DNA of 16,264 nucleotides, taken from an uncultured Alphaproteobacteria bacterium (GTDB taxonomy: Bacteria; Pseudomonadota; Alphaproteobacteria; Reyranellales; Reyranellaceae). Numbering within the stretch: the stretch's first letter is position 1; each line of letters opens with the position of its first letter. Below the pieces are notes generated by a model. That model saw only the letters and a program-made list of their open reading frames with translations, did no database searches and was not told the origin of the DNA. Positions 7,388 through 14,398 of this stretch are shown here, piece after piece. The stretch is taken from the NCBI GenBank assembly GCA_903929895.1, contig CAIYWM010000247.1:1-16264 (forward strand), written 5' to 3'. The position numbers were made by a program, and so were the translations under genes.

Positions 7388-8556
7388 GCCTCTAGGTCCT
7401 GGATCTTGGTCACCTTGAGCGCGAGTCTCTCCAGAGGACTTGAGACGACGCTGGACAGGAAATAGATGATGCAGATCTGGACGACGATGGCGATTGCGCC
7501 GAACAGCGCCAGGCGCTTGTTCTGCTCGTCGAAGGCGCTCGTGAAGTCGTCCAGCGGCGTGATGACGAATAGCTGCCACTTCTTGCCGAACTCGGGCGGA
7601 AGGGTCGCGAGTCTCGCCACGTACTCTTTTCCGCCATGCGCGAACGAGAACATCTTTTCGTTGCCGCGCGGACGGAAGCCGAAGGCGATCGCCGGCAGCT
7701 CGTTGCCGAGCGACGTGATGTGCTGGAGCTCGACCCTGCCGTTATGGCTGGCATAGGTCTTCGCGCGCTCGGAGTTGGCGATGACCCGGCCCTGATGGTC
7801 GAGGATGTAGGACAGGGTGCCGGGGCTGATCTTGCGCTCGGCCAGGTAATCGGAAAGCCCGTCGAGCGTGATGTCGGCGGCGGCGACGCCGCGCAACGTT
7901 CCGTCGACATAGAACGGCGCGCCGACGGTGAAGCCGACCAGGCCCAGGGTCGCGAACACATCGACGTCGCTGACCGACAGGGCCCGCGTCTGCTGCGCGG
8001 TGCGATACCAGAGGCGCGCGCGCGGATCGTAGGAGGTGGTCTGCTCGGAGAGACCCAGCTCCTTGCGATCCTCGCCGAGGAACAGATAGTGGTCGACCGG
8101 CGCGGATCCTCGTTGCAGCGTGATCCATCGATCGGCGTAACGCGTGCCGGCGGGCGGCAGTTTGCCCTGGATCTCGACGGTGGGATCGATCTGCCGGGCC
8201 TGACGGAAGGAGCCGTCGTTCAGGCCGACATACATGCTGATGATGCGATCGCTGTGTTGCAGAATGCTGAAGAGGTATTTCAGCGAGCGATTGTCTTCAA
8301 AGAACTCCGGCTGCTCCGAGCCGATCGCAGCGGCACTGCGCACCAGCGACTTGATAGGGTCGAAGAGGTGCTGTGTGTTTTGGATGGCCTCGACGCTGAA
8401 TCGCCCGATCAGCTCGTCGGCATTGTCGCGCGCGATCTTCTCGTTCGACACGTAGTTGACCGCCACGATCGCGAAGAAGACCGGCACCGTCAGCAGAATG
8501 AACAATGTCAGGATGCTGGGACGCAGCCGCAGATTTTTCGCGAACAGGCTTTGCAT
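7369..8556 (-). CDS. N-terminal part of the split cyclase: TM helices, dCache sensor, HAMP start
   Basis: Sensor portion, 395 aa. ATG at 8554-8556; no strong Shine-Dalgarno is visible, only a GGA about 15-20 bases upstream. A first membrane helix lies at about residues 13-35 and a second at about 350-375. Between them is an extracytoplasmic dCache domain of about 310 residues; YDPRARLWYR is the typical dCache_1 ligand-pocket signature (ARxWY) and DITLDGLSDYL and ILDHQGRVIANS are typical of its subdomains. After the second helix VSSPLERLALKVTKIQDLE begins a HAMP-like coiled coil, then the frame ends in ATIFRR-stop. dCache domains sense amino acids, organic acids and other small ligands, which fits the amino-acid-type transport genes downstream, though the ligand is unknown. 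Confidence 0.8.
   Translation of the reverse strand: MQSLFAKNLRLRPSILTLFILLTVPVFFAIVAVNYVSNEKIARDNADELIGRFSVEAIQNTQHLFDPIKSLVRSAAAIGSEQPEFFEDNRSLKYLFSILQHSDRIISMYVGLNDGSFRQARQIDPTVEIQGKLPPAGTRYADRWITLQRGSAPVDHYLFLGEDRKELGLSEQTTSYDPRARLWYRTAQQTRALSVSDVDVFATLGLVGFTVGAPFYVDGTLRGVAAADITLDGLSDYLAERKISPGTLSYILDHQGRVIANSERAKTYASHNGRVELQHITSLGNELPAIAFGFRPRGNEKMFSFAHGGKEYVARLATLPPEFGKKWQLFVITPLDDFTSAFDEQNKRLALFGAIAIVVQICIIYFLSSVVSSPLERLALKVTKIQDLEATIFRR
7372..7395 (-). other. Frameshift site in the cyclase gene
   Basis: On the minus strand the first frame reads GAG GCG ACA ATC and stops at 7369-7371; the second reads GAC AAT CTT CCG. One extra base (for example GCG GAC AAT) would join them as LEADNLPPLKS. 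The shift must lie between the HAMP residues ending near 7395 and the stop. No convincing X-XXY-YYZ slippery heptamer is visible. Confidence 0.7.
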
Positions 8557-8594
8557 TGTGCGACTGGGACATCCTGGGAAGAGGCGATGGAAAT

Positions 8595-8623
8595 ACTATA
8601 AATGAAAGGAGATTCAGCGTCCA
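8595..8623 (-). promoter_or_regulatory. Candidate sigma-70 promoter for the cyclase-methyltransferase-ABC cluster
   Basis: On the minus strand TGGACG (8618-8623, four of six to TTGACA) and TATAGT (8595-8600, five of six to TATAAT) are separated by exactly 17 bases. They lie in the 88-base gap between the amidase stop and the cyclase ATG. The stretch 8591..8612 is conspicuously AT-rich against its surroundings. Transcription would begin near 8588, about 32 bases before the ATG at 8556. Confidence 0.5.
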
Positions 8624-8644
8624 CGCGCCCGCCCCGACTCGCCG

Positions 8645-10039
8645 CTACAGCGGCGGTCGTCTCATATGCCAGCCGGTCTCCCGCTGATAGGCGTGTCCCG
8701 CCGCCAGGATCAGCCCTTCATCGAAGGCCTTTCCGGCGATCTGGAAGCCGACGGGCACCCCATCCGCCGTCATGCCGCCCGGCAAAGTGAGCGTCGGATG
8801 ACCGCTGAGATCGAATGGCGCCGTATAACGCAGTCGCGCTGCGACGGTCTCGGGATCGCGCCCCGCCGCCTGCAGCGCCTCGATCGACCACACGGCCCTG
8901 GCCATCACCGGCATCAGCAGAAGATCGACCGATGCCAGCAGGCGATTGAGCTCGCCGGTGAGCGCGGCCCGGCGGAGCTGCATCTTCGCCAGTTCCGTCG
9001 CGGAAAGGCGGTGTCCCTGGTCGAGCAGGCCTGCGAGCACCGGACCGTACTCGGCCGCCCGCGACGGATAGGTGCCTTCGTGCGCCACCGCTGCCTCGAC
9101 GCCACACAGAGGCACCCAGTCGCGTGCTCCCTGATCGAAGCCGTCGGGCAGCGTCACCTCAACGATCATGGCGCCTGCATTCTTCAGCACGTCGACCGCA
9201 CCTTCGAGGGCGCGCCGCGCGTCTTCGTCGAGCCCCGGCATGTTGGTAGCGAGCCCGATGCGCCGGCCGCGCACGCCCCGGTCGATCGAGGCGGCGTAGT
9301 CCTGCACCGGCATGCCAACCGAGGTCGGGTCCTCCGGATCGGCGCCGGCGATCACGCCGAGCACGATGGCGGCGTCGAGCGCACTGCGTGTCATCGGACC
9401 GACATGGTCGAGCGACTCAGCCAGCGGAAAGACGCCGGCGCGGCTCACCCGTCCCCAGGTGGGCTTGAGACCGGTGAGGCCGTTCATGGTCGAGGGGAAA
9501 CGGATCGAGCCGCCGGTATCGGACCCCAGCGAGGCGAAGCAGAGCCCGGCCGCGGTGGCCGCGCCGGAACCCGAGGAAGACGAGCCCGTCCAATAGGCGG
9601 CGTTCCAGGGGTTGAGGGGTGCGGGAATGTTCGGATGGTGGGCGCCGTAGGCGCCCTCGGTCATTTGCAGCTTGCCGAGGATCACCGCTCCCGCCTGCTT
9701 CAGCCGCGCGACGACAGTCGCATCCCGCGACGGCACGTTGCCGCGATGGATCTCCATGCCGGCCGCGGTCGCAATGCCCTCGGTGTTGCAGAGATCCTTC
9801 ACCGCGATCGGTACGCCGTGCAGCGGCCCTCGCGACGTGCCGGAAGCGGCTTCGGCGTCGAGGCGCGCGGCATCGTCCAACGCGCGGTCCGCCGTCACGG
9901 TCGCATAACTCTTGAGCCTCGAATCGACCCTACCGATGCGGTCGAGCATCGCTTGCGTCAACTCGACGGACGACAACTTGCGCGCCTTCAGGCGCCGCGC
10001 GACCTCGTCGAGCGACAGATAGTGCAGGTCGGATGGCAT
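8645..10039 (-). CDS. Amidase (amidase signature family)
   Basis: Amidase-signature serine hydrolase, 464 aa, hydrolysing a carboxamide to acid and ammonia in the cytoplasm (no signal peptide). The ATG at 10037-10039 is chosen because AAGGAG lies five bases upstream. The Ser-cisSer-Lys triad is visible: K81 in HGVPIAVKDL, the cis-serine near S155 in TGSSSSGSGAA, and the nucleophile S178 in GSDTGGSIRFPS. The rest is typical, with GPMTRS after the core and a PVGFQIAGKAFDE C-terminal motif. It resembles GatA in fold, but no gatB or gatC is adjacent, so it is more likely a catabolic amidase than part of the tRNA amidotransferase. It lies ten bases after the GNAT stop; the ribosome site overlaps that stop codon. 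Substrate unknown. Confidence 0.93.
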   Translation of the reverse strand: MPSDLHYLSLDEVARRLKARKLSSVELTQAMLDRIGRVDSRLKSYATVTADRALDDAARLDAEAASGTSRGPLHGVPIAVKDLCNTEGIATAAGMEIHRGNVPSRDATVVARLKQAGAVILGKLQMTEGAYGAHHPNIPAPLNPWNAAYWTGSSSSGSGAATAAGLCFASLGSDTGGSIRFPSTMNGLTGLKPTWGRVSRAGVFPLAESLDHVGPMTRSALDAAIVLGVIAGADPEDPTSVGMPVQDYAASIDRGVRGRRIGLATNMPGLDEDARRALEGAVDVLKNAGAMIVEVTLPDGFDQGARDWVPLCGVEAAVAHEGTYPSRAAEYGPVLAGLLDQGHRLSATELAKMQLRRAALTGELNRLLASVDLLLMPVMARAVWSIEALQAAGRDPETVAARLRYTAPFDLSGHPTLTLPGGMTADGVPVGFQIAGKAFDEGLILAAGHAYQRETGWHMRRPPL

Positions 10040-10044
10040 ACGGA

Positions 10045-10050
10045 CTCCTT
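10045..10050 (-). promoter_or_regulatory. Ribosome binding site of the amidase, overlapping the GNAT stop
   Basis: AAGGAG on the minus strand, five bases before the ATG at 10037-10039. Its first A is the last base of the GNAT stop TGA (10050-10052), an arrangement that favours translational coupling and rules out longer amidase starts. Confidence 0.75.
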
Positions 10051-10508
10051 CACAGCGCTTTATCCATGACCTGGATATGTTCGCCGCGATAGTCGCGCCG
10101 CTCAAGCGCTCTCCAGCCCAGACCTGCGTACAGGGACGGGGCGGTGCTCGTGAAGAGATAGAGACGGTCGTATCCGATACGCCGGGCGGCATCCTCGACC
10201 TTGCGGACCAGCGCCGACGCGATGCCCTTTTTGCGATGCTCGGGCGGGACGTAGACGCTCGCGAGCCAGGGGTTCCGCGGATCGCCTTCGAGATCGTCGA
10301 AGATCAGGGATGCCGTGCCGACGATGCCGTCGTCGTCGTCCAGCGCGACGAAGGCGATCGGCACGCGATCGACATTCAACTTTCCCTGAATTTGAGCCCG
10401 GCGCTGCTCCAGCGTCTGGCCGGGATTGAGGTGTCCCCACTCGTCGAAGCCCCAGACGGAGACCTGTTCGGCCAGGTCGGGGCGTTCGACGAGGGGAACG
10501 ACTCTCAT
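10050..10508 (-). CDS. GNAT family N-acetyltransferase
   Basis: GCN5-related N-acetyltransferase, 152 aa from the ATG at 10506-10508, which is four bases after the cold-shock stop; a GGTGGA inside the end of the cold-shock gene can serve as its ribosome site. Acetyl-CoA binding is shown by ASVYVPPEHRKKGIASALV, where R/H-x-x-G-x-A is the pyrophosphate-binding turn after strand 4. The later LYLFTSTAPSLYAGLGW is the usual strand 5 and the Y-x-x-x-GW helix/turn. The N-terminal third (about 50 residues) includes a VWGFDEWG segment that I do not recognise as substrate-specific. The acceptor could be an amine, amino acid or antibiotic. An in-frame ATG at 10599-10601 would overlap the cold-shock gene and is unlikely. 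Confidence 0.88.
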   Translation of the reverse strand: MRVVPLVERPDLAEQVSVWGFDEWGHLNPGQTLEQRRAQIQGKLNVDRVPIAFVALDDDDGIVGTASLIFDDLEGDPRNPWLASVYVPPEHRKKGIASALVRKVEDAARRIGYDRLYLFTSTAPSLYAGLGWRALERRDYRGEHIQVMDKAL

Positions 10509-10512
10509 GACG

Positions 10513-10719
10513 TCAGTCCACCGACTTGAGGTTGACCGCGGCCGAGCGGCCGCGTTCCGTGGCGATCTCGTAGTCGATCTTCTGGCCTTCGTTGAGGCCA
10601 TTCAGGCCCGAGCGCTCCACTGCGCTGATATGGACGAACACGTCCTTGCCGCCGTCGCTCGGCTGGATGAAGCCAAATCCCTTCGTGGCGTTGAACCACT
10701 TCACGGTGCCTGTAGCCAT
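10513..10719 (-). CDS. CspA-family cold-shock protein
   Basis: Small single-stranded nucleic-acid binding protein, 68 aa, of the cold-shock family (OB fold). Both RNP motifs are present: KGFGFIQP (RNP1, residues about 13-20) and VFVHIS (RNP2, about 27-32), after the invariant GTVKWFN. The ATG at 10717-10719 has AGGAG six bases upstream. Such proteins act as RNA chaperones and anti-terminators. The 214-base gap upstream (10720..10933) is the longest in the window and would give a leader of the kind used for post-transcriptional control in cspA; I see only a GCAT-TTAC-ATGC inverted repeat and a GC-rich hairpin there, not a clear cold box. It is followed by GNAT and amidase genes at 4 and 10 bases, an unusual cargo for a csp gene. 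Confidence 0.96.
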   Translation of the reverse strand: MATGTVKWFNATKGFGFIQPSDGGKDVFVHISAVERSGLNGLNEGQKIDYEIATERGRSAAVNLKSVD

Positions 10720-10744
10720 ATCTCACTCCTGGGCAGTTGAACGA

Positions 10745-10756
10745 GCATGTAAATGC
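10745..10756. repeat. Short inverted repeat upstream of the cold-shock gene
   Basis: GCATGTAAATGC, with GCAT and ATGC arms around a four-base centre, about 26 bases upstream of the cold-shock ATG. A GCGCT-CCGCC-AGCGC hairpin lies beside it on the minus strand. Either could be an operator or a leader hairpin, or chance. Confidence 0.25.
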
Positions 10757-10933
10757 GCGCTGGCGGAGCGCTCGATGCTACCGCCTTCGACAACCGGGAA
10801 ATTGGGTAGTAGCTCGGGGGGAAGTCCGCGGCCGCTGGGGGCTGGGCTGCCAAAGCCTGGCCAAGTTCGTGAGTCGTAGGATCGCATATGAGGAGCGTAA
10901 CGCCGCCAAATCAACTTGGCTGCGTCCCCTTCT

Positions 10934-12445
10934 TCACATCGTTGCGCCAATCTTCCACGGCTCGAACTCGTCGTCCCCGATTCCCAAAAGCTCCGATTTC
11001 GTTTTCTGACCCGAGGCCGTGGCAAGAATAAGGTCGAAGATTCGCCGACCATTCTCCTGAATCGTCTCCTCTCCATCGACGATCGTTCCGCAATTGATAT
11101 CCATGTCGTCCGTCATGCGTCGATAGAGGGAGGTATTCGTCGCGAGCTTGAGTGACGGGGTCGGCTTGCAGCCGAACACGCTGCCGCGGCCCGTCGTGAA
11201 GCACAGGACATTGGCGCCACCGGCGACCTGACCCGTGGCCGACACCGGGTCGTAGCCCGGCGAGTCCATGTAGACGAATCCTTTGGCGGTGATGGGCTCG
11301 GCATACTTGTAGACGTCGACGAGGTTCGTCGTGCCGCCCTTCGCGACCGCCCCCAGCGATTTCTCCAGAATGGTCGTGAGGCCACCCGCCTTGTTGCCGG
11401 GCGAAGGGTTGTTATTCATTTCACCGCCTGTACGCGCGCAATGATCCTCCCACCAGCGGATGCGCTCGACGATCTTTTCACCAACCTCCTTGCTGACGGC
11501 GCGGCGCGTCAGCAGATGTTCCGCGCCGTAGATTTCCGGCGTTTCGGACAGGACGGCGGTTCCGCCGTTGCGGACCAGCAGATCGACGGCCGCGCCAAGC
11601 GCCGGATTTGCCGAGATGCCGGAATAGCCGTCCGAACCACCGCACTGCAGCGCGAGAATAAGCTCGCTGGCCGGGATAGGTTCACGCTTCACGTCGTTGG
11701 CTTCGGGCAGAATCTCCTTCAGGAAATCGACGGCGCGTCTCACTGTCTTGGAAACACCGCCCTCATCCTGGATCGCCAGCGGAATGAGCTTCGGTCCTTC
11801 CTTCAGTCCTTCGGCCGTCATCAGGCCGGAGATTTGGTTGGTCTCGCAGCCAAGTCCGAGGACCACGACCGCTGCCATGTTGGGATGCCGGGTGTAACCG
11901 GCAAGCGTGCGGCGCAGTACGTCCATCTCGAGGCCCGACGCGGCCATACCGCAGCCGCCGCCATGCGTCAGAGGCACGACGCCGTCGATGTTCGGAAACT
12001 GCGCCAGCAGCGGCTCGAGCCTCGACGCGATCATGCGGCTGGTCGCGGCCGAGCAGTTCACGGTCGTGACGATCCCGATGTAGTTGCGCGTCGCAGCGCG
12101 GCCGTCGGCACGACGATAGCCCTGAAAGGTGGCGGCCGGCACGATGAAATCCATGGGATGGGCATCAGCGCAGAAGGCATAGTCGCGCTCGAAGTCGCCC
12201 ATGACGCAGTTGTGCGTATGGATGTGCGCGCCGGGGCCGAGATCCTCCGTCGCGAAGCCGATGATCTGGTTGTACTTGCGCAGCGGCTCGCCCGCCTTCA
12301 CCGCTCTCGTGAGAATCTTGTGGCCTGGCGGCACGCGGGTCGCGGCGGCGACCTCGCCCTCAACCCTGGTGCCGGGCAGGATGTCCATGCGGGCCACGAC
12401 GACGTTGTCGGCGGGATGCAGGCGGATGGTGAGCGGTGCCGTCAT
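10934..12445 (-). CDS. UxaA-family altronate / galactarate-type dehydratase
   Basis: Sugar-acid dehydratase of the UxaA/GarD family, 503 aa, full length. ATG at 12443-12445 with GGAGG eight bases upstream. The N-terminal SAF domain (about residues 1-95) includes NVVVARMDILPGT and HIHTHNC; the large catalytic domain has VNCSAATS, LTHGGGCGM, LGLGCETNQ and CGGSDGYSGISANPALG, with conserved Cys that bind iron. The family removes water from D-altronate or D-galactarate to give 2-keto-3-deoxy acids in hexuronate breakdown. No uxaB, uxaC, kdgK or kdgA gene is in view, so the sugar acid is not fixed; a single full-length chain excludes the split UxaA arrangement. A DMT transporter gene lies 73 bases upstream on the same strand and may move the substrate. 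Confidence 0.92.
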   Translation of the reverse strand: MTAPLTIRLHPADNVVVARMDILPGTRVEGEVAAATRVPPGHKILTRAVKAGEPLRKYNQIIGFATEDLGPGAHIHTHNCVMGDFERDYAFCADAHPMDFIVPAATFQGYRRADGRAATRNYIGIVTTVNCSAATSRMIASRLEPLLAQFPNIDGVVPLTHGGGCGMAASGLEMDVLRRTLAGYTRHPNMAAVVVLGLGCETNQISGLMTAEGLKEGPKLIPLAIQDEGGVSKTVRRAVDFLKEILPEANDVKREPIPASELILALQCGGSDGYSGISANPALGAAVDLLVRNGGTAVLSETPEIYGAEHLLTRRAVSKEVGEKIVERIRWWEDHCARTGGEMNNNPSPGNKAGGLTTILEKSLGAVAKGGTTNLVDVYKYAEPITAKGFVYMDSPGYDPVSATGQVAGGANVLCFTTGRGSVFGCKPTPSLKLATNTSLYRRMTDDMDINCGTIVDGEETIQENGRRIFDLILATASGQKTKSELLGIGDDEFEPWKIGATM

Positions 12446-12518
12446 TGTTGTTTCCTCCGGGATCGGCCGACCTTAGTACACCGCCAGCCTGCGGCAACTG
12501 CTTCGTCCGGTCCTGATC

Positions 12519-13385
12519 TCAGGTTCCGCCGAGAAGCAGGAGAATCACGCCGCCCACGCTGACGAGGATCCCGAATAGTCCGATCGCATGAAGCTGTTCG
12601 CCGCGCAGGAAGATCCAGCTCATCACGACGCCCATCAGCGGGAAAAGCGCGACCAGCGGCGCGACGACGGTGATGGAGCCCAGCCCCAGCGCCGCATAGA
12701 GCAGGAAGGTGGCGGTGCCGTTGGCGAATCCGACGGCCAGGAACCACAGCACCCCGCTGCGGATCGCTGGTCCTTCCCTCAAGGCGCGGCGGCCGACCAG
12801 AGACACGATCACGACCGAGGAGAGCGCATAGCCGATGGCGGCGGCGGCCAGCGGTTCGGGCCAGAGCGCAAGCCCGGTCTTAATCGCCGGCTGGATGGCG
12901 CCGCGAACCAGCGCGGCTGCAAGCGGCAGGCCGAGCACCCAGACCGACCAGTGGCGGCCGCCTGTGCCGCCGCGCAGCGCCAGCAGGGCCACGCCGCCGA
13001 CGACCATCGCGAGTCCGGCCAATTGCAGCAGACCGAGATGCTCGCCGAGGAACAGCACCGCGCCCAGTACGGCGAAGATCGGCGTCACGTTGCCGACGGC
13101 GCCGGCCACCGCCGGTCCGAGTCGCTCGTTCGAGCGCACCGCAAGAATGGAGACGACGACGGGGAAGATGCAGCCGACCCCGGCGAAGATCAGCGCCGCG
13201 TCTAGATTGAATGTGCCCCAGTCGACGAACAGGATCGCCGCCAGCCACGCCACGACCAGCGCGCCGCCGATCGAATAGAGCGGCGAACGCCAGGACGGCA
13301 TCGTCCGCAGCCCGAACTGCGTTAGAATCAGCGCCAGTGCGAAGCAGAATGCCGCACCAAGGGCCAGGATGGCCGCGCCGCTCAT
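12519..13385 (-). CDS. DMT superfamily (EamA) transporter
   Basis: Integral membrane protein, 288 aa, with about ten hydrophobic helices in two repeated EamA halves (about residues 1-135 and 148-285). Each half ends in the typical acidic helix pattern: VLFLGEHLGLLQLAGLAMVVGG in the first and IFLRGEQLHAIGLFGILVSVGG in the second. DMT proteins export or import metabolites such as amino acids, sugars or nucleotides, and sequence alone does not fix the cargo. The ATG at 13383-13385 has no strong ribosome site. It is divergent from the aminotransferase gene with only 42 bases between starts, so its promoter must lie in that gap or within the aminotransferase coding region. It precedes the sugar-acid dehydratase by 73 bases and may share its transcript. 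Confidence 0.92.
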   Translation of the reverse strand: MSGAAILALGAAFCFALALILTQFGLRTMPSWRSPLYSIGGALVVAWLAAILFVDWGTFNLDAALIFAGVGCIFPVVVSILAVRSNERLGPAVAGAVGNVTPIFAVLGAVLFLGEHLGLLQLAGLAMVVGGVALLALRGGTGGRHWSVWVLGLPLAAALVRGAIQPAIKTGLALWPEPLAAAAIGYALSSVVIVSLVGRRALREGPAIRSGVLWFLAVGFANGTATFLLYAALGLGSITVVAPLVALFPLMGVVMSWIFLRGEQLHAIGLFGILVSVGGVILLLLGGT

Positions 13386-13427
13386 CGTCTGCTATGTCCG
13401 CGCGCTTCGAGGACGGACGAGGGTAAA

Positions 13428-14285
13428 ATGGACACGCTCACCTACTGGAACGGCACCTGGCACGAGGGCAACCCGGCGATTCTGGGGCCGCGCGACCATG
13501 CCTTCTGGCTGGGCTCCATGGTATTCGATGGCGGGCGCGCCTTCGAGGGGTGCGGGCCCGACCTCGACCTCCATGCGGAACGTGTCGTGCGTTCGGCCCG
13601 GGCGATCGGCCTGAACCCGACCCAGACGCCGGAAGAGATTCTAAAGCTGATGCACGAGAGCGTGCGCCGATTCGGCCCCAAGGCCGAGCTCTATGTCCGG
13701 CCGATGTTCTGGGCGGGCAAGGGCGGCGCTGGCCCCATCTCGGTCGATCCGGACTCCGCACAGTTCCTGCTCTGCACCTATGTCTCACCGATGCGCGCCG
13801 GCACGCCGCTGACGCTCGGCCTCTGCCGGTCCATCCGCCGGCCGGCGCCCGAGACCGCGCCGACCGATGCCAAGGCGAGCTGTCTCTATCCCAATTCCTC
13901 TCGCGGCGTTGCGGAGATGCTGAAGCGCGGCTTCAACAACGGCGTCGTGCTCGACCCGCTCGGCAACGTGGCCGAGACCTGCAGTTCCAACCTCTTCATC
14001 GCCCGCAACGGCGTGGTCGCGACGCCGGCGCCGAACGGTAGCTTCCTGGCCGGCATCACGCGCTACCGGACGGTCAAGCTCCTGCGCTCGGCGGGCATCA
14101 CGGTCGAGGAGCGCACGATCCGTCCAGCCGAGCTCGAGGAAGCCGACGAGATGTTCACCACCGGCAATGCCGGCAAGGTGCAACCGGTCAGCCGTTACGA
14201 GGACCGCGATCTGCAGCCCGGGCCGATCGCCGCCCGGGCACACGATCTCTACATGGCCTTCGCCCGCACTCAGCGGGTGATCTGA
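13428..14285 (+). CDS. Fold-type IV PLP aminotransferase (branched-chain amino acid aminotransferase-like)
   Basis: Class IV PLP aminotransferase, 285 aa. ATG at 13428-13430 with AGGGT about four bases upstream. Family features are VFDGGRAFEG (32-41), HAERVVRSA with phosphate-site R53, Schiff-base K149 in TDAKASCLYPN, E183 in NVAETCSSNLF, the phosphate-binding GITR (209-212) and TTGNAGKVQPV. The last motif differs from the TGTAAEVTPV of IlvE, so substrate choice may not be branched-chain. The reaction is exchange of an amino group with 2-oxoglutarate or pyruvate; D-amino acid or (R)-amine aminotransferases share the fold. It is the first plus-strand gene, followed after 113 bases by the glutaminase fusion, and both act on amino nitrogen, though an operon is not shown. 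Confidence 0.9.
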   Translation: MDTLTYWNGTWHEGNPAILGPRDHAFWLGSMVFDGGRAFEGCGPDLDLHAERVVRSARAIGLNPTQTPEEILKLMHESVRRFGPKAELYVRPMFWAGKGGAGPISVDPDSAQFLLCTYVSPMRAGTPLTLGLCRSIRRPAPETAPTDAKASCLYPNSSRGVAEMLKRGFNNGVVLDPLGNVAETCSSNLFIARNGVVATPAPNGSFLAGITRYRTVKLLRSAGITVEERTIRPAELEEADEMFTTGNAGKVQPVSRYEDRDLQPGPIAARAHDLYMAFARTQRVI

Positions 14286-14398
14286 GGCGGCCGCCCGTTT
14301 GCCGCTCCCTGGCGTGCATCGACTGAAGAATACCTCCATCATCAATTCTCGCGACGGCAGCCACGCAAGACCCGACATCTCAACCCCAAGTGCCGCAA

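Larger units (their letters stand above)
6443..8556 (-). pseudogene. Membrane sensor adenylate cyclase (dCache-HAMP-class III cyclase), frameshifted
   Basis: Two minus-strand frames together encode one familiar protein: transmembrane helix, dCache periplasmic sensor, second helix, start of HAMP, linker, class III adenylate/guanylate cyclase domain. The first frame (7369..8556) stops at TGA 7369-7371 just after the HAMP start; the second (6443 to about 7387) carries the linker and catalytic domain. Restoring one base near 7387 gives an uninterrupted reading of about 704 aa. It is therefore either a recent single-base deletion, a sequencing error, or a frameshifting gene. Both halves keep intact domain motifs with no other stop, which argues the lesion is recent or artefactual. 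The product would make cAMP from ATP in response to an extracellular ligand. It heads a cluster continuing with the methyltransferase and ABC genes. Confidence 0.8.

Noticed and set aside
5552..7465. A 637-codon plus-strand open frame, and others at 4732..5901, 7636..8601 and 8666..10069
   Set aside because: All are antisense to well-supported genes with recognisable motifs and have the same low-complexity shadow composition.
7388..7579. N-terminal extension of the cyclase catalytic frame
   Set aside because: These residues overlap the sensor frame and are a nonsense reading of its second membrane helix and HAMP start; only the part from about 7387 downward matches the cyclase family.
10801..10870. 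Possible small structured RNA or tRNA in the GC-rich gap
   Set aside because: No tRNA T-loop or acceptor stem pairing could be found on either strand.
10861..10920. TTGATT with a CATATG-like -10 on the minus strand as a cold-shock promoter
   Set aside because: The -10 matches only three of six positions, too weak to call.
14286..14295. Palindrome GGCGGCCGCC just after the aminotransferase stop as a terminator
   Set aside because: The palindrome has no loop and only three Ts follow; a GC-rich genome gives such sequences by chance.
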